Shown here piece by piece: positions 18,363 to 27,487 of a DNA stretch of 64,000 bases (the stretch's first letter is position 1; each line of letters starts with the position of its first letter). The notes under the pieces are model-generated. The model had not been told where the DNA came from and did no database searches. It saw nothing but the letters and a program-made list of their open reading frames with translations. Source of the DNA: Paraburkholderia largidicola (GTDB lineage: Bacteria; Pseudomonadota; Gammaproteobacteria; Burkholderiales; Burkholderiaceae); contig NZ_AP023174.1 in assembly GCF_013426895.1 (NCBI RefSeq), positions 2,108,001 through 2,172,000 of the forward strand, in the 5' to 3' direction. A program made the position numbers and the translations under genes.

Positions 18363-19460
18363 ATGAACAAGCTCCAGTCCCTTACCGTGTTGCGCGGCGT
18401 TGCGGCTGTCACGGTCATCTTCTATCACATCATGGCGCCGACCGGGCACACCCTCGGTGAATTCGGCGTCGACATATTCTTCGTGCTGAGCGGCTTCGTC
18501 ATCGCGCTGGTACTGGACAGCCCTCGCCTCACTGCGCAGCGCTTCCTGTCCGATCGCATTGCGCGGATCGTGCCGCTCTACTGGGTGCTGACGTTCGTGG
18601 TACTGGCGGGCACGCTCATCGCGCCTTCGCTGTTCAACTCGACGACAGCCGACCTGGGCAACCTGCTGAAGTCGCTCTTTTTCATTCCCTATCGCAAGGA
18701 AAGCGGGCTGATCTTCCCGATGCTGTTCGTCGGCTGGACGCTGAACTACGAAATGATGTTCTACGTGGTCGCGGCCATCTCGCTGGCGCTGACGCGTCGC
18801 CACCGGCTGTTGTTCGCGTCGGCGTTGATCTTCGTGATTTTTTGCGCAGCGAGTGCGTCGGGTTCACGCGACGCGTTTGCCGAGTTCTATTCCTATCAGC
18901 GCGTCTTCGAGTTCCCGCTCGGCTTCGTGGTCTACCGGCTGTGGAAGCGCGGCGTGCGTATCAGGCCTGCGCTGGCCGTGGGCATCGCCATCGCCGCCTA
19001 TGTATGGATGGCATACGTGAACTGGAACGAACTCTCCCGTGCACATCTGCTCTACTTCGGCGTTCCTGCTTTCCTGCTGGTCGTCAGCAGCTTGAGCCTC
19101 GAATCGAAGATCGGTTCGGGTCCGTTGACGAAAGGCGCGCTATTCATAGGCGATGCCAGCTATGCGATCTACCTGAGCCATCCGTACTGTGTCGAAGCCG
19201 TGCGCAAACTGCTGACGATCGATGGCTTCGACGCCACGTCGCCCGTCGGCGTCGCAGTCATCATCGTCATCGCGACAGCCGTCGGCGCCGCGCTCTACTG
19301 GTTCGTCGACAGGCCGCTGCACAGCCGCGCGCGCCGACTGCTGCAATCCTTGCCGCCTGTGCGGCTGCCCGGATCCCGACTGGCGGGCCTGAAGCACGAG
19401 ATCATCGCTGCCGACGACCGTTCCACGCGCAACGTACAAGTCAATCACGACGCACGCTGA
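18363..19460 (+). CDS. Membrane O-acyltransferase (acyltransferase 3 family)
   Basis: 365 residues from the ATG at 18363; a TTG nine codons upstream is less likely since the family N-terminus is MNKLQSLTVLRGVAAVTVIF. The histidine in FYHIM (about residue 22) is the proposed catalytic base. GVDIFFVLSGFVIALVL follows (about 36-52), and IGDASYAIYLSHPYCVEAV lies near residue 262. About ten membrane spans are present. It is the fourth acyltransferase of the locus and the only one in the right half, facing the tyrosine kinase gene convergently. It probably adds an acyl group to a different position of the repeat unit. The last 35 residues are polar and presumably cytoplasmic. Confidence 0.87.
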   Translation: MNKLQSLTVLRGVAAVTVIFYHIMAPTGHTLGEFGVDIFFVLSGFVIALVLDSPRLTAQRFLSDRIARIVPLYWVLTFVVLAGTLIAPSLFNSTTADLGNLLKSLFFIPYRKESGLIFPMLFVGWTLNYEMMFYVVAAISLALTRRHRLLFASALIFVIFCAASASGSRDAFAEFYSYQRVFEFPLGFVVYRLWKRGVRIRPALAVGIAIAAYVWMAYVNWNELSRAHLLYFGVPAFLLVVSSLSLESKIGSGPLTKGALFIGDASYAIYLSHPYCVEAVRKLLTIDGFDATSPVGVAVIIVIATAVGAALYWFVDRPLHSRARRLLQSLPPVRLPGSRLAGLKHEIIAADDRSTRNVQVNHDAR

Positions 19461-19973
19461 GCCGTCACGCGCCCGCAAACGAATCGCTGCGCGCAAATCC
19501 AGAGTCGTGTTCTCCGGCGACCGTCGACGCGGGTTGCGCGTGTCGCGCAGCAACTTCTCGAAGCGCGTCGAGCGGGATCTTCAGATAGCGCGTCGGAGCG
19601 CGGAGAACGCGCAATTATGTTGAGCGTTGCCGTTCACTCATCGAGCGTTGTTGTCGCCGGGCGTGCGGAATGCGACGCCGCAGCGCGATTTGATCGCATA
19701 CGTAAGTGAGAACCGAGTGCCGACGCGCGCAAGTCGCGGGAATTGGAAAACGCCCGGTACGCTGTTCGTACAGGCGCAGACCACGGTTGCAAACGGAAGC
19801 ATTTCGAGAACATCCCTGACACCCGCACGACGCGCTCGCGCAAGCGCGCGATGGTCCGCCGTGCGGGCTATGTCGATCCGTCGTCGATCGTCATTGAATC
19901 AATGCCTTCAGGAACGCGCAGGCATCGATCATCGTCGCAGCCGTGCATGACAGCCCTGACGTCCGTCATGCGT
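19461..19973. other. Convergent intergenic region
   Basis: 513 bases between the convergent acyltransferase and tyrosine kinase genes. No credible coding frame is visible. The only structure found is the nested hairpin at 19822-19867. Confidence 0.5.
19822..19867. terminator. Nested GC-rich hairpin, possible terminator
   Basis: CCCGCACG (19822-19829) pairs with CGTGCGGG (19860-19867), and inside it CGCGCT-N6-AGCGCG (19831-19848) forms a second stem. It lies between convergent genes. No T run follows, so its termination role is inferred from position. Confidence 0.4.
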
Positions 19974-22208
19974 TCAGCTCGCGGTACCCGCGTCGCCACC
20001 CGTATTGCTGTAGCTCGCGTAGCCATAGGCGGCATATTCGCTGCCGTACTTGCCGGGCCGCGACGTCATGTCGTTGAACACGACACCGCGCACGGGCACG
20101 CCGATCTGTTCGAAGCGTCGCACCGATTCGCGCAGCTCCGACACGCTCGTCACCCCCTGGCGCGCGACCAGGAAGACCATGCCCGCCAGGTTGGCGACGA
20201 TGCCTGAGTCGGCCACGGGCAGGATGGGCGGTGCGTCCATCAGCACGACGTCGTACTCCCGGTCCGCCCATTCGACGAAGCGCTTGAAGCGGCTATGCCG
20301 AAGCAGCTCGCTCGCATTGGCCACATAGCCGCCGTTCGCGACGAAGTCGACACCCGGCATGATCTGCCGATGCACCGCGCTCTCGTAGTGCATGCCCTGC
20401 ATGATGTCCGTGATGCCAGGGCTCGAACGCACGCCTACACAGGCGTTCAACGTGCCGCGCCGCAGATCCGTGTCGATCAGCAGCACGCGCTGGCCCGACG
20501 CCCCCAGCAGCGCCGCCAGATTGACCGACACGAACGACTTGCCGACCATCGGTGTCGGCCCGGCGAGCAGGACGACATGATTGGGCGCATCGCGCAACGC
20601 GAACTCGAGCGCGCCGCGGAAGCTGCGCAGGCTTTCGACGGCGGCATCGAACGACGCCGTGCACGCCAGCACGCTGCAGGTCCCCGGCACGCCTTCTGGC
20701 AGACGGCGCGTGAGAGATTGCTGCACGCGGCTGCGCGGTACGGAAGCATAGACGTGCAGTCCCGCGCCTGCCTCGATTTCGTCGACCATCGCGATACCGC
20801 TATTCATCCTGCGCTTGAACAGCACGAGCGCCGCGCCAACGAACAGACCCGTGAGCGAACCCGCCACCACGATCAGCGCGCGCTTGGGCCGGATCGGGCC
20901 CTCCGGCACGGCGGCGCTGTCGATCAGACGTGCGTTCGAGACCTTGCCCGCCTTGGCCAGACGCAACTGCTCCTTGGTGTTCAACAGATTCGTGTAGATG
21001 TTCGTGTCGACCTGGACTTCTCGTTGCAGGCGCAGCACGCTTTGTTCGAGGGGCGGCAGCCGCTTGGTCTGCACGGCCAGTTCGGCCATCGCCTTCTCGG
21101 CCTCCTCCAGTTGCCCGTTCATCGCAATCAGCGCGGGGTTGTCGGGCATATAGCGCGCGTCCAGCTGGGCGCGCTGCTGCCGCAAGTCGGCAATGCGGTT
21201 TTGCGCCTGCGCCGAACTCTGCAACAAGGCCGCGGCCTCCGCACCCAGGTCGACCGCACCGTGCTCCGAACGGAACTGGTTGTATTCTTCTTCGGCTCGC
21301 TCCAGCGTCGCCTTCAACTCCGGCAATTGCTGGTTGAGGAACGCGATCGATTTCTCCGCTTCCTCCTGCGTGCGCTGCACTTTCTGGCGCATGTACTCGT
21401 TGCCGATCGCATTCAGGATCACGCTCGTCTTCACCGGGTCGTCGCCTTCCAGCGCCGCGCCGATCACCGACGACTCCTTGCCTTTCTCGGAGATCATCAA
21501 CCTGCTTTGCAAACCCAGGGTCGCGGCAAGTTCGGACGAGCGCGACAGTTCGAAGGTGGCGCCGGGGTGTCCGTCGATTGCGCTCACCAGCAGGTCGATC
21601 GCGCCGCCCGGCACTTCGACGTGCAGCGTCTCGCCGACGCGGCCCTGCAGGTCCATGCCATTGTGCGCGAGCGTGTACACGCCGTCGCCTTTGAGCGTGA
21701 GGATGAATCTCGCCCCATGCATCCGGTCGGGCACGTCGAAGCGCGCCACGGTGATCGCCTCGTCGCCCCATGCGTAGCCGCCACGGCCCGACCAGCTCGA
21801 CACGTTCAGGTGAGTCGCGATCCATCGTCCCACCACCGGGAAATAGCGCGGCGCGGCGTTGATGTAAAGCTGGGTGGCCTGGACGGCACGCGAGATAACC
21901 ATCCGCGAGCGCAGCACCTCGATCTCCGCCGAGGCTGCCGTTTTCACCGCGAACATGGCCGACACATCGGCTAGCGCGTTTTTCGCGGCGCCATCGCTAT
22001 CCTCTACGTGGATGAGCATGTCCGCCTGATAGACGGGGCGCGCGAGCATCGCGTAGACGAGGCCCACGAGCGTAAAGAGCGCCGCAATGACGACGATGGT
22101 CTTGCGGCCTTCATACAGGGTATCGAGAAGCTTGCCGACATACCCGCCCTCCGGCGGCATTACGCCGTCGTCGGCCGACCCCTCTAGCAGATATTCACGC
22201 TGTTTCAA
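19974..22208 (-). CDS. wzc: Polysaccharide co-polymerase / tyrosine autokinase (Wzc/BceF-like)
   Basis: A 744-residue inner-membrane protein. It has a Wzz-type periplasmic region between two spans (about 37-56, IVVIAALFTLVGLVYAMLA, and about 440-462), with coiled-coil stretches and the conserved Pro-rich motif before span 2 (AAVPEGPIRPKRALIVVAGS). The cytoplasmic BY-kinase domain has Walker A AGPTPMVGKS (about 535), Walker A' VLLIDTDLRRG and Walker B VVLMDAPP. The tail YGSEYAAYGYASYS holds five tyrosines for autophosphorylation. It sets chain length and drives polymer export together with the adjacent OPX protein. The cognate phosphatase (BceD/Wzb) is not in the window. It is the last gene of a leftward three-gene unit. 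Confidence 0.93.
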   Translation of the reverse strand: MKQREYLLEGSADDGVMPPEGGYVGKLLDTLYEGRKTIVVIAALFTLVGLVYAMLARPVYQADMLIHVEDSDGAAKNALADVSAMFAVKTAASAEIEVLRSRMVISRAVQATQLYINAAPRYFPVVGRWIATHLNVSSWSGRGGYAWGDEAITVARFDVPDRMHGARFILTLKGDGVYTLAHNGMDLQGRVGETLHVEVPGGAIDLLVSAIDGHPGATFELSRSSELAATLGLQSRLMISEKGKESSVIGAALEGDDPVKTSVILNAIGNEYMRQKVQRTQEEAEKSIAFLNQQLPELKATLERAEEEYNQFRSEHGAVDLGAEAAALLQSSAQAQNRIADLRQQRAQLDARYMPDNPALIAMNGQLEEAEKAMAELAVQTKRLPPLEQSVLRLQREVQVDTNIYTNLLNTKEQLRLAKAGKVSNARLIDSAAVPEGPIRPKRALIVVAGSLTGLFVGAALVLFKRRMNSGIAMVDEIEAGAGLHVYASVPRSRVQQSLTRRLPEGVPGTCSVLACTASFDAAVESLRSFRGALEFALRDAPNHVVLLAGPTPMVGKSFVSVNLAALLGASGQRVLLIDTDLRRGTLNACVGVRSSPGITDIMQGMHYESAVHRQIMPGVDFVANGGYVANASELLRHSRFKRFVEWADREYDVVLMDAPPILPVADSGIVANLAGMVFLVARQGVTSVSELRESVRRFEQIGVPVRGVVFNDMTSRPGKYGSEYAAYGYASYSNTGGDAGTAS

Positions 22209-22259
22209 TCTATCTCTCCGTCGGTGCCTGCAATGACGCCGGGCACGTGCATATGAGTA

Positions 22260-23543
22260 TCAGTAGCCGATTGCCCGGGTGGTCGCAGCCGCCTGGGTAG
22301 CGGGCAAGATCAGACCAATGACGCGGCTCCATTTGACGAGCGAGGAAGCATCGACGAACACGACATCGTTCGGCTTGAGTTCGAATGAATCCGCCGTGGC
22401 CATTGCCGAGGCCGACGTCGCGTCGAGGTGGTAGACCACGCGCTGGCCCGCATCGCGGCCGCGCACGACGTATACCTGCGACGCATCGCCGGAAATCTGG
22501 CTGATGCCGCCCGCGTCGCCCAGCGCCTCGTTCAGCGTCATGCGCCCGTTGTTGAACGGCAGCCCGCCGGGACGCTGCACTTCGCCGATCACGAAGACCT
22601 TGCTATCGTTTTGTGCATAGACGCGTATCAGGTCGCCGTCGCGGAGGATGATCCGGTCCGGGTTCACGTTGTTGCGGATCATGTCAGGCATGTCGACGAC
22701 CACCGTGTCATCCCCGCGCGTCAACGACACCTTCGAGCGATCCGACTTGTCCGTAAAGCCGCCTGCCCGGTTGATCGCCTCGGGAAGCGTCATCGCCACG
22801 TCGTTGAGCACCTGCACGCCCGGCGTTCTTACTTCGCCATCCAGATAAATGCGCTTGCTGCGGTACGTCTCGACCCGCACCGTCATCTGCGGCTGCCTGA
22901 CGTAGCGGCCCAGTTTGCTCGTGAGCATATCCCGAACGCCCATCTCCGAGAGCCCCTGGACCTTGATGGGCCCGATATAGGCGTACTGGATAAAGCCGTT
23001 CGTATCGACCGTGTAGCCCGGCGCGACGGCCGAGCCACCAGCCGTATTCGACCCGCCTCCCGTCGTTGCCGCCGGCATGCTGAGTTCCGGGTGATCCCAC
23101 ACGACGATGCTGAGCACGTCGCCCGGCCCGATCACATAGGGCTCCGCCTTCGCGAACAGATTGCGCACACTGTCGGGCACACCCGTCGGCCGATCCTGCT
23201 GCTGCTTCGAGACCAGATCGTCGGTGATTTCGACGAGCGAACCCGCGGGCGCGCGATCGCTGCCCGACGCATCCTGCGAGCCTGCGCGGCCCGCCGCGGT
23301 CTGCGCGGCGCCCGCCGCCCCAACGGTGCCCGACGGCATATTCCTGAAGGTCATCCCCGGCGACAGCATGCATCCCGACAGCAGCACAGCTGCGGCCGCG
23401 GGCGCTGCCCATCCGGAAGCGACGAAACGAAACGCGCGTGCGAGGTCGAGCCGCGCACGCGAGCATACCGTTTGCCGCCACGAAGACAGGCGCGCGGTGC
23501 GCGCCTGTGTCATCCACTTCTCGCCAACCCGGTTGAGTTGCAT
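22260..23543 (-). CDS. wza: Outer-membrane polysaccharide export lipoprotein (Wza/BceE-like, OPX)
   Basis: About 427 residues from the ATG at 23543; AGGGGG lies eight bases upstream, so the TTG two codons earlier is not used. A long basic N-terminus leads to AAAVLLSGC, a lipobox with the cysteine near residue 58, giving a lipid-anchored export protein. YVIGPGDVLSIVVWDHPELS (about 135-154) is the Poly_export domain start. Two SLBB domains follow (KRIYLDGEVRTPGVQVLND and KVFVIGEVQRPGGLPFNNG). It forms the outer-membrane channel for the polymer and works with the tyrosine kinase 51 bases downstream. The unusually long pre-lipobox segment may mean a later true start. Confidence 0.92.
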   Translation of the reverse strand: MQLNRVGEKWMTQARTARLSSWRQTVCSRARLDLARAFRFVASGWAAPAAAAVLLSGCMLSPGMTFRNMPSGTVGAAGAAQTAAGRAGSQDASGSDRAPAGSLVEITDDLVSKQQQDRPTGVPDSVRNLFAKAEPYVIGPGDVLSIVVWDHPELSMPAATTGGGSNTAGGSAVAPGYTVDTNGFIQYAYIGPIKVQGLSEMGVRDMLTSKLGRYVRQPQMTVRVETYRSKRIYLDGEVRTPGVQVLNDVAMTLPEAINRAGGFTDKSDRSKVSLTRGDDTVVVDMPDMIRNNVNPDRIILRDGDLIRVYAQNDSKVFVIGEVQRPGGLPFNNGRMTLNEALGDAGGISQISGDASQVYVVRGRDAGQRVVYHLDATSASAMATADSFELKPNDVVFVDASSLVKWSRVIGLILPATQAAATTRAIGY

Positions 23544-23708
23544 GGTCAAACCCCCTGTTGCGTGTTGGCTGTCCCGCTGCGTACCATGCGCGGCGGATAC
23601 GGGCCCGGTGCTACTGATTCCACGATGCCTGGTGATGCCCTCTCGTACATGCCCATGCCCGCGTTGCCTCGTGCCACGAGCGACGTTCAGACTGCAATCT
23701 CCGCAAAG

Positions 23709-24782
23709 TCAGTAAGCGCCATTCCCTTTGATCACAACAAAGATCGTCTTGAAGAGAATGCCGATGTCGCTGTGCAACGACCAGTTCTTCACGTAGGTGA
23801 CGTCGAGCGACACCCGCGTGGCGTAATCGGTTTCGCAGCGCCCGCTCACCTGCCAGAGACCGGTGATGCCGGGCGTCGCCATCAGGTAGTATTTGCTGTT
23901 GGCACCATAGCGCTCCAGCTCCTGGGCAACGATCGGACGCGGCCCGACCAGGCTCATCTCGCCGCGAACGACGTTCCATAGCTGCGGCAGTTCGTCGAGG
24001 CTCGTGCGGCGCAGGAAGTGGCCAATGCGCGTCACGCGCACGTCGTTCTTGAGCTTGAACTCGCGCTCCCACTCGGCGCGCGCCACGGGATCGCTCGCGA
24101 GCAACTCTTCGAGCACCTGCTGCGAATTGACCACCATCGAGCGGAACTTGAGGCAGCGAAACTTCTCGCCATTGCGGCCCACGCGTGTATGGCCGTATAT
24201 CGACGGACCTCCGTCCAGCTTCACGACCAGCGCAATCAGCACGAGCAAGGGCAGCAGCGCCAGGATCATCGTCAGGCCGACCGTGACGTCGAAGACGCGC
24301 TTGACGGCGTGCCTGACCGCGCCCGTATGCGGTTCGGTCTCGACCAGCTCGTGCTCCGTTTCCTCGCCGTGCAGCCATGCGGTGGCCTGGCGAGCCACAC
24401 TGAATTCCGCAAAGAAAAGCGTGTGCGAAGCAAGCAGCGAGATGCCCGTGGTCAGTGTCCAGTAGATGAACCACGGCATGGAAATCAGGTTGTCGCGATG
24501 AATGGCGTAGAGCAAGGCAAGCCCGCAGAGCTGCACGGCGAGCCATGCGAATGCCGTCCGGCCGGCGACGCTCGCGACGGGATGCCGCCCTCGCGGCGGA
24601 TAGGTTCCACACGCTGGAAATACCGATAACGCCAGCGCCGCGACGAACGCGACGAGCGTTGGGTCGAGCTGATGCGCAGGACCCACTGCTGCCACGTTGA
24701 AGTTCAGGTTCAGGTGCAGTGCGCCGAAAGCGCCCAGCACGATTAGCGCGATATCGATCGCACGATGCACCAGCTCGGACAT
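23709..24782 (-). CDS. Priming undecaprenyl-phosphate sugar-phosphate transferase, short form
   Basis: A 357-residue membrane enzyme that would start repeat-unit synthesis by moving a hexose-1-phosphate to undecaprenyl phosphate. Four N-terminal spans (about residues 8-125) are followed almost directly, after the linker TEHELVETEPHTG, by the catalytic bacterial sugar transferase domain: AVKRVFDVTVGLTMILALLP, KFRCLKFRSM, RRTSLDELPQLWNVVRGEMS, LVGPRPIVAQE and GITGLWQVSGR. Typical WcaJ/BceB enzymes run about 460-470 residues because a CoA_binding_3-type domain separates these parts; here it is missing. Catalytic residues are intact, so the enzyme is probably active. It heads the leftward unit with the export genes, under control of 24783-25740. 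Confidence 0.9.
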   Translation of the reverse strand: MSELVHRAIDIALIVLGAFGALHLNLNFNVAAVGPAHQLDPTLVAFVAALALSVFPACGTYPPRGRHPVASVAGRTAFAWLAVQLCGLALLYAIHRDNLISMPWFIYWTLTTGISLLASHTLFFAEFSVARQATAWLHGEETEHELVETEPHTGAVRHAVKRVFDVTVGLTMILALLPLLVLIALVVKLDGGPSIYGHTRVGRNGEKFRCLKFRSMVVNSQQVLEELLASDPVARAEWEREFKLKNDVRVTRIGHFLRRTSLDELPQLWNVVRGEMSLVGPRPIVAQELERYGANSKYYLMATPGITGLWQVSGRCETDYATRVSLDVTYVKNWSLHSDIGILFKTIFVVIKGNGAY

Positions 24783-24874
24783 ATTCCTACCCCACTGCGT
24801 CGCGTGTTCAATGGTCGATGTTTAGCCGCCGCTGTTTGCATAGTCGTCGCTCGCACCGGGAAAGCCATCGTGCC

Positions 24875-24906
24875 CAGCAGCAAACTTGCTGCCCTGTTTG
24901 CTGCTG
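24875..24906. promoter_or_regulatory. 11-bp inverted repeat, leader hairpin or operator
   Basis: CAGCAGCAAAC (24875-24885) and GTTTGCTGCTG (24896-24906) are exact reverse complements around 10 bases. It lies about 95 bases upstream of the priming transferase start, so it could be an operator or a structure in the untranslated leader. Confidence 0.45.
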
Positions 24907-25108
24907 CACGCTCTCGCTTTCGCGGGTCGCCCACTCTGCGCGGTCCCCTGTGATGTCGCGGCCGGCCGTCGATACACGTCGGCAACGCGCAAATCACATC
25001 GATAAGGTACGGGGATGGCAGCAGCGATTCCGTGCGCAATCCCACCAACGATTCGCGATCGTCGGACACGCCTTCCGTGCAATCCGATTAGATGCGGCGA
25101 CAACATTG

Positions 25109-25138
25109 CGCGTTGCGTGCGCGAGCGCACGCAACGCG
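25109..25138. repeat. 30-base palindrome, strong hairpin
   Basis: CGCGTTGCGTGCGC (25109-25122) is the exact reverse complement of GCGCACGCAACGCG (25125-25138), with only GA between. As RNA it gives a very stable stem. There is no T tract, so a terminator is unlikely. Confidence 0.5.
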
Positions 25139-25740
25139 TGTTCGAAGAGTTGAAATCGCTGCCGGGTGATTGTCGAGATCGAAAAACGTTTTGCGATTCT
25201 TCGATTCGAAGAGATCCGCGACGCGTGTCAGGCGTGCGTTTGTCGCGGTCGTATTGCCAGATGGCTTACGCAGGAACGTCTCTCTGTCGCGCTCGAACGG
25301 TGCCTCTTATAGAGGGTCGTGTGCACGTAGTGTGCGCGAGCGTACATATTCCGATGCTCAAGGTCACTACGATCCATCCGCGGGCGCGCACGCGCGCTAT
25401 CTGATCGGTGCATGCGACGCACTTTCGATTCGTAATCTTAACTACTTACGGGAGAACGCTTTCCGTACCGCGTTCAGTCGACGAGAGCCCGCGTATACCC
25501 GGATCTCGAAGGCGACGGGTTTCACGCAGTGCTGTCGTCGCTCGCTCAGTTGCGTGCTCGGGATATCGAGAGATGCGTGCGGTCCGGCTATTCCACTTGG
25601 ACCGCGTGCATTGGAAAGAAGAAGATGGGAGCGGTCCGGCTGGCCGTCGTGGGATAGCGTCGCGTCGTGAGTACGATGGCACTACGCGATAACCGCCGGC
25701 GCGGTTGCGCTGCGCTCACGCGCACCGGTGGCTGGAGTAG

Positions 25741-26436
25741 TCAGCGTTTCGAGTAGTCGATCGTCTCGACGCCGTTCGCCGTGCCGAGCAGGCAGAGATC
25801 GGCGCCGCGCGTTGCGAACAGGCCCACCGTCACGACACCCGGCCATGCATTGATGTGCGTTTCGACCGTGCGCGGATCGCTGATGCGCAGGCCCTTGACG
25901 TCGAGGATCTCGTTGCCGTTGTCGGTGATATAGGGCGAGCCGTCCTTCGTCACGCGCACCACGGGCACGCCGCCCATCGCCGTCACGCGGCGGCCGATTG
26001 CCGTGCGCGCCATCGGCACGACTTCGATGGGGAGCGGAAACTGGCCGAGCACATCGACGACCTTGCTCGCGTCCGCGATGCAGACGAACTTCTCCGACAC
26101 CGACGCGACGATTTTCTCGCGCGTGAGCGCACCGCCGCCGCCCTTGATCATTGCGCCGCCGTGATCGATTTCATCAGCGCCGTCGACATAGACGGGCAGC
26201 GATTCGATGTCGTTCAGATCGAACACCTGGATGCCGTGCGATTGCAGGCGCGCCGTCGTCGCGACCGAGCTGGACACCGCGCCGCGAAAGCGCGACTTGT
26301 GCGTGGCGAGCGCGTCGATGAAGCAGTTCGCCGTCGAACCGGTGCCGACACCGATGATGGCCCCTTCGGGCACGTTGGCGACTACGTAGTCGGCGGCGGC
26401 TTGGCCGACCAGTTGCTTGAGTTCGTCTTGAGTCAT
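25741..26436 (-). CDS. rpiA: Ribose-5-phosphate isomerase A
   Basis: A 231-residue cytoplasmic enzyme that interconverts ribose 5-phosphate and ribulose 5-phosphate in the pentose phosphate pathway. [15 protein letters not shown] (about 31-45) is the substrate phosphate loop. [20 protein letters not shown] (about 87-106) holds the catalytic-site aspartates and glutamate and the Gly-rich turn, and LTREKIVAS carries the catalytic glutamate (EKIVA). The length agrees with the E. coli enzyme (219) allowing for a longer C-terminus. It is a single core gene that marks the right border of the exopolysaccharide locus; the 95-base gap to the amidase upstream may carry its promoter. Confidence 0.96.
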   Translation of the reverse strand: MTQDELKQLVGQAAADYVVANVPEGAIIGVGTGSTANCFIDALATHKSRFRGAVSSSVATTARLQSHGIQVFDLNDIESLPVYVDGADEIDHGGAMIKGGGGALTREKIVASVSEKFVCIADASKVVDVLGQFPLPIEVVPMARTAIGRRVTAMGGVPVVRVTKDGSPYITDNGNEILDVKGLRISDPRTVETHINAWPGVVTVGLFATRGADLCLLGTANGVETIDYSKR

Positions 26437-26531
26437 GATGGGAAATGCCAGGGCAAGCGGAAAACTGCAAGTTTACCGGAGTCGAAGCGTGGGGCCGGAT
26501 TTATTGCACGTGTTGAGCGTGCGCCTCTCGT

Positions 26532-27410
26532 TCATGGCGCCGGCCGCGCTGGTTCTGGCGCGGCAGCCTGCGTGTACTTGTCGAGCAGCGCCTGCGCGAT
26601 CGCATCGGTTTGCGCATCGGGATTACCCGAGTAATCGGTGGGACGGAAATGCATCTGGAACGCGGCGAACACGCGGCGCGTCCTGTCGTCGAGCACGCCG
26701 TCCGTCGCGACTTCATAGCCGTAGCGCGCGAGCTTTTGCTGGAGCGCGCGGACGTCTGCGGGCGCATGCGGATCGCGGCCTGCGAGTTCCTTTGCGACGG
26801 TCGCATCGTCGGGCCAGGCGCCGACGCCTGCATCGTAGAGCTGCTTCCACGGGAAGAGCGGGCCTGGGTCGATCTTGCGTTGCGGCGCGATGTCGCTGTG
26901 GCCGACGACACGGGTCGGCGGAATGTTGTATCGCGTGACGATGTCTTTTGCGACGCGGATCATCGCGTTCACCTGCTCCGGCGGATAGGGTTGCCAGGTG
27001 CGGCCTTGCGGTGTGTCGATGGGGCCGAGGTTGACGTTTTCGATGCCGATCGAGGCGGCGTTCAGTTCCGTTGTGCCTTGCCAGGCGCTGAGGCCCGCGT
27101 GCCAGGCACGTTGTGATTCCGGCACCAGTTGCCAGACGATGGGCTCGCCGTTTTTTTCTTTCGGATGATCGGGGATGACGTAGTGGGCGCTGACCTGTTC
27201 CTGCGTGAGAACCTCTAGCGACTGTTTTTCGTCGATCTCGGTGTAGTGCATCACGAGGAAGCGGATGCGGGTGTCCTGGTATTGCGCTGGGCGCGAGGTG
27301 TCGGTGTAGTAGGTGTGGTGGTTGATGAGACTCGGGGTGCAGGCTGTTGTCAGTAGCGTTGTTGCTGCTGATAGCGCGAGCCGCGCCAAGGGGTTTGAGG
27401 TGGGGTTCAT
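26532..27410 (-). CDS. Lipoprotein N-acetylmuramoyl-L-alanine amidase (AmiD-like)
   Basis: 292 residues from the ATG at 27410; the frame runs further up through a repeat element and is not coding there. LSAATTLLTTAC gives a lipobox with cysteine near residue 24, so the protein is lipid-anchored in the periplasm. The amidase_2 domain has RIRFLVMHYTEIDEK (first zinc histidine, about 55), SAHYVIPDH, and RVVGHSDIAPQRKIDPGPLF (second histidine and aspartate, about 180-199). A C-terminal peptidoglycan-binding-like domain (ALQQKLARYGYEVATDGVLD) follows. It cleaves the amide between muramic acid and the peptide stem during wall recycling. The 88-bp repeat arm begins 78 bases upstream and may sit in its promoter region. 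Confidence 0.9.
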   Translation of the reverse strand: MNPTSNPLARLALSAATTLLTTACTPSLINHHTYYTDTSRPAQYQDTRIRFLVMHYTEIDEKQSLEVLTQEQVSAHYVIPDHPKEKNGEPIVWQLVPESQRAWHAGLSAWQGTTELNAASIGIENVNLGPIDTPQGRTWQPYPPEQVNAMIRVAKDIVTRYNIPPTRVVGHSDIAPQRKIDPGPLFPWKQLYDAGVGAWPDDATVAKELAGRDPHAPADVRALQQKLARYGYEVATDGVLDDRTRRVFAAFQMHFRPTDYSGNPDAQTDAIAQALLDKYTQAAAPEPARPAP

Positions 27411-27487
27411 TGCTTTTTGGCTCGGTCGGTTTTTTTGGCCCAGGCAGGTTTTGCCTTTTCGCTGGCATCCGCGTTGTGTCTTTGGTC

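Larger units (their letters stand above)
24783..25740. promoter_or_regulatory. Long gene-free region upstream of the export/priming operon
   Basis: 958 bases without a convincing gene lie between rpiA's stop and the priming transferase start. It should carry the main promoter of the leftward exopolysaccharide unit. I see an 11-bp inverted repeat at 24875-24906, a 14-bp perfect palindromic hairpin at 25109-25138, and TCTTCGATTCGAAGA, a 15-base palindrome at 25198-25212. I could not assign -35/-10 boxes or a sigma-54 site with confidence. Confidence 0.5.

Noticed and set aside
25170..25670. 166-codon + frame in the gap before rpiA
   Set aside because: Ser/Arg-rich, no start signal, spans palindromic regulatory-looking DNA.
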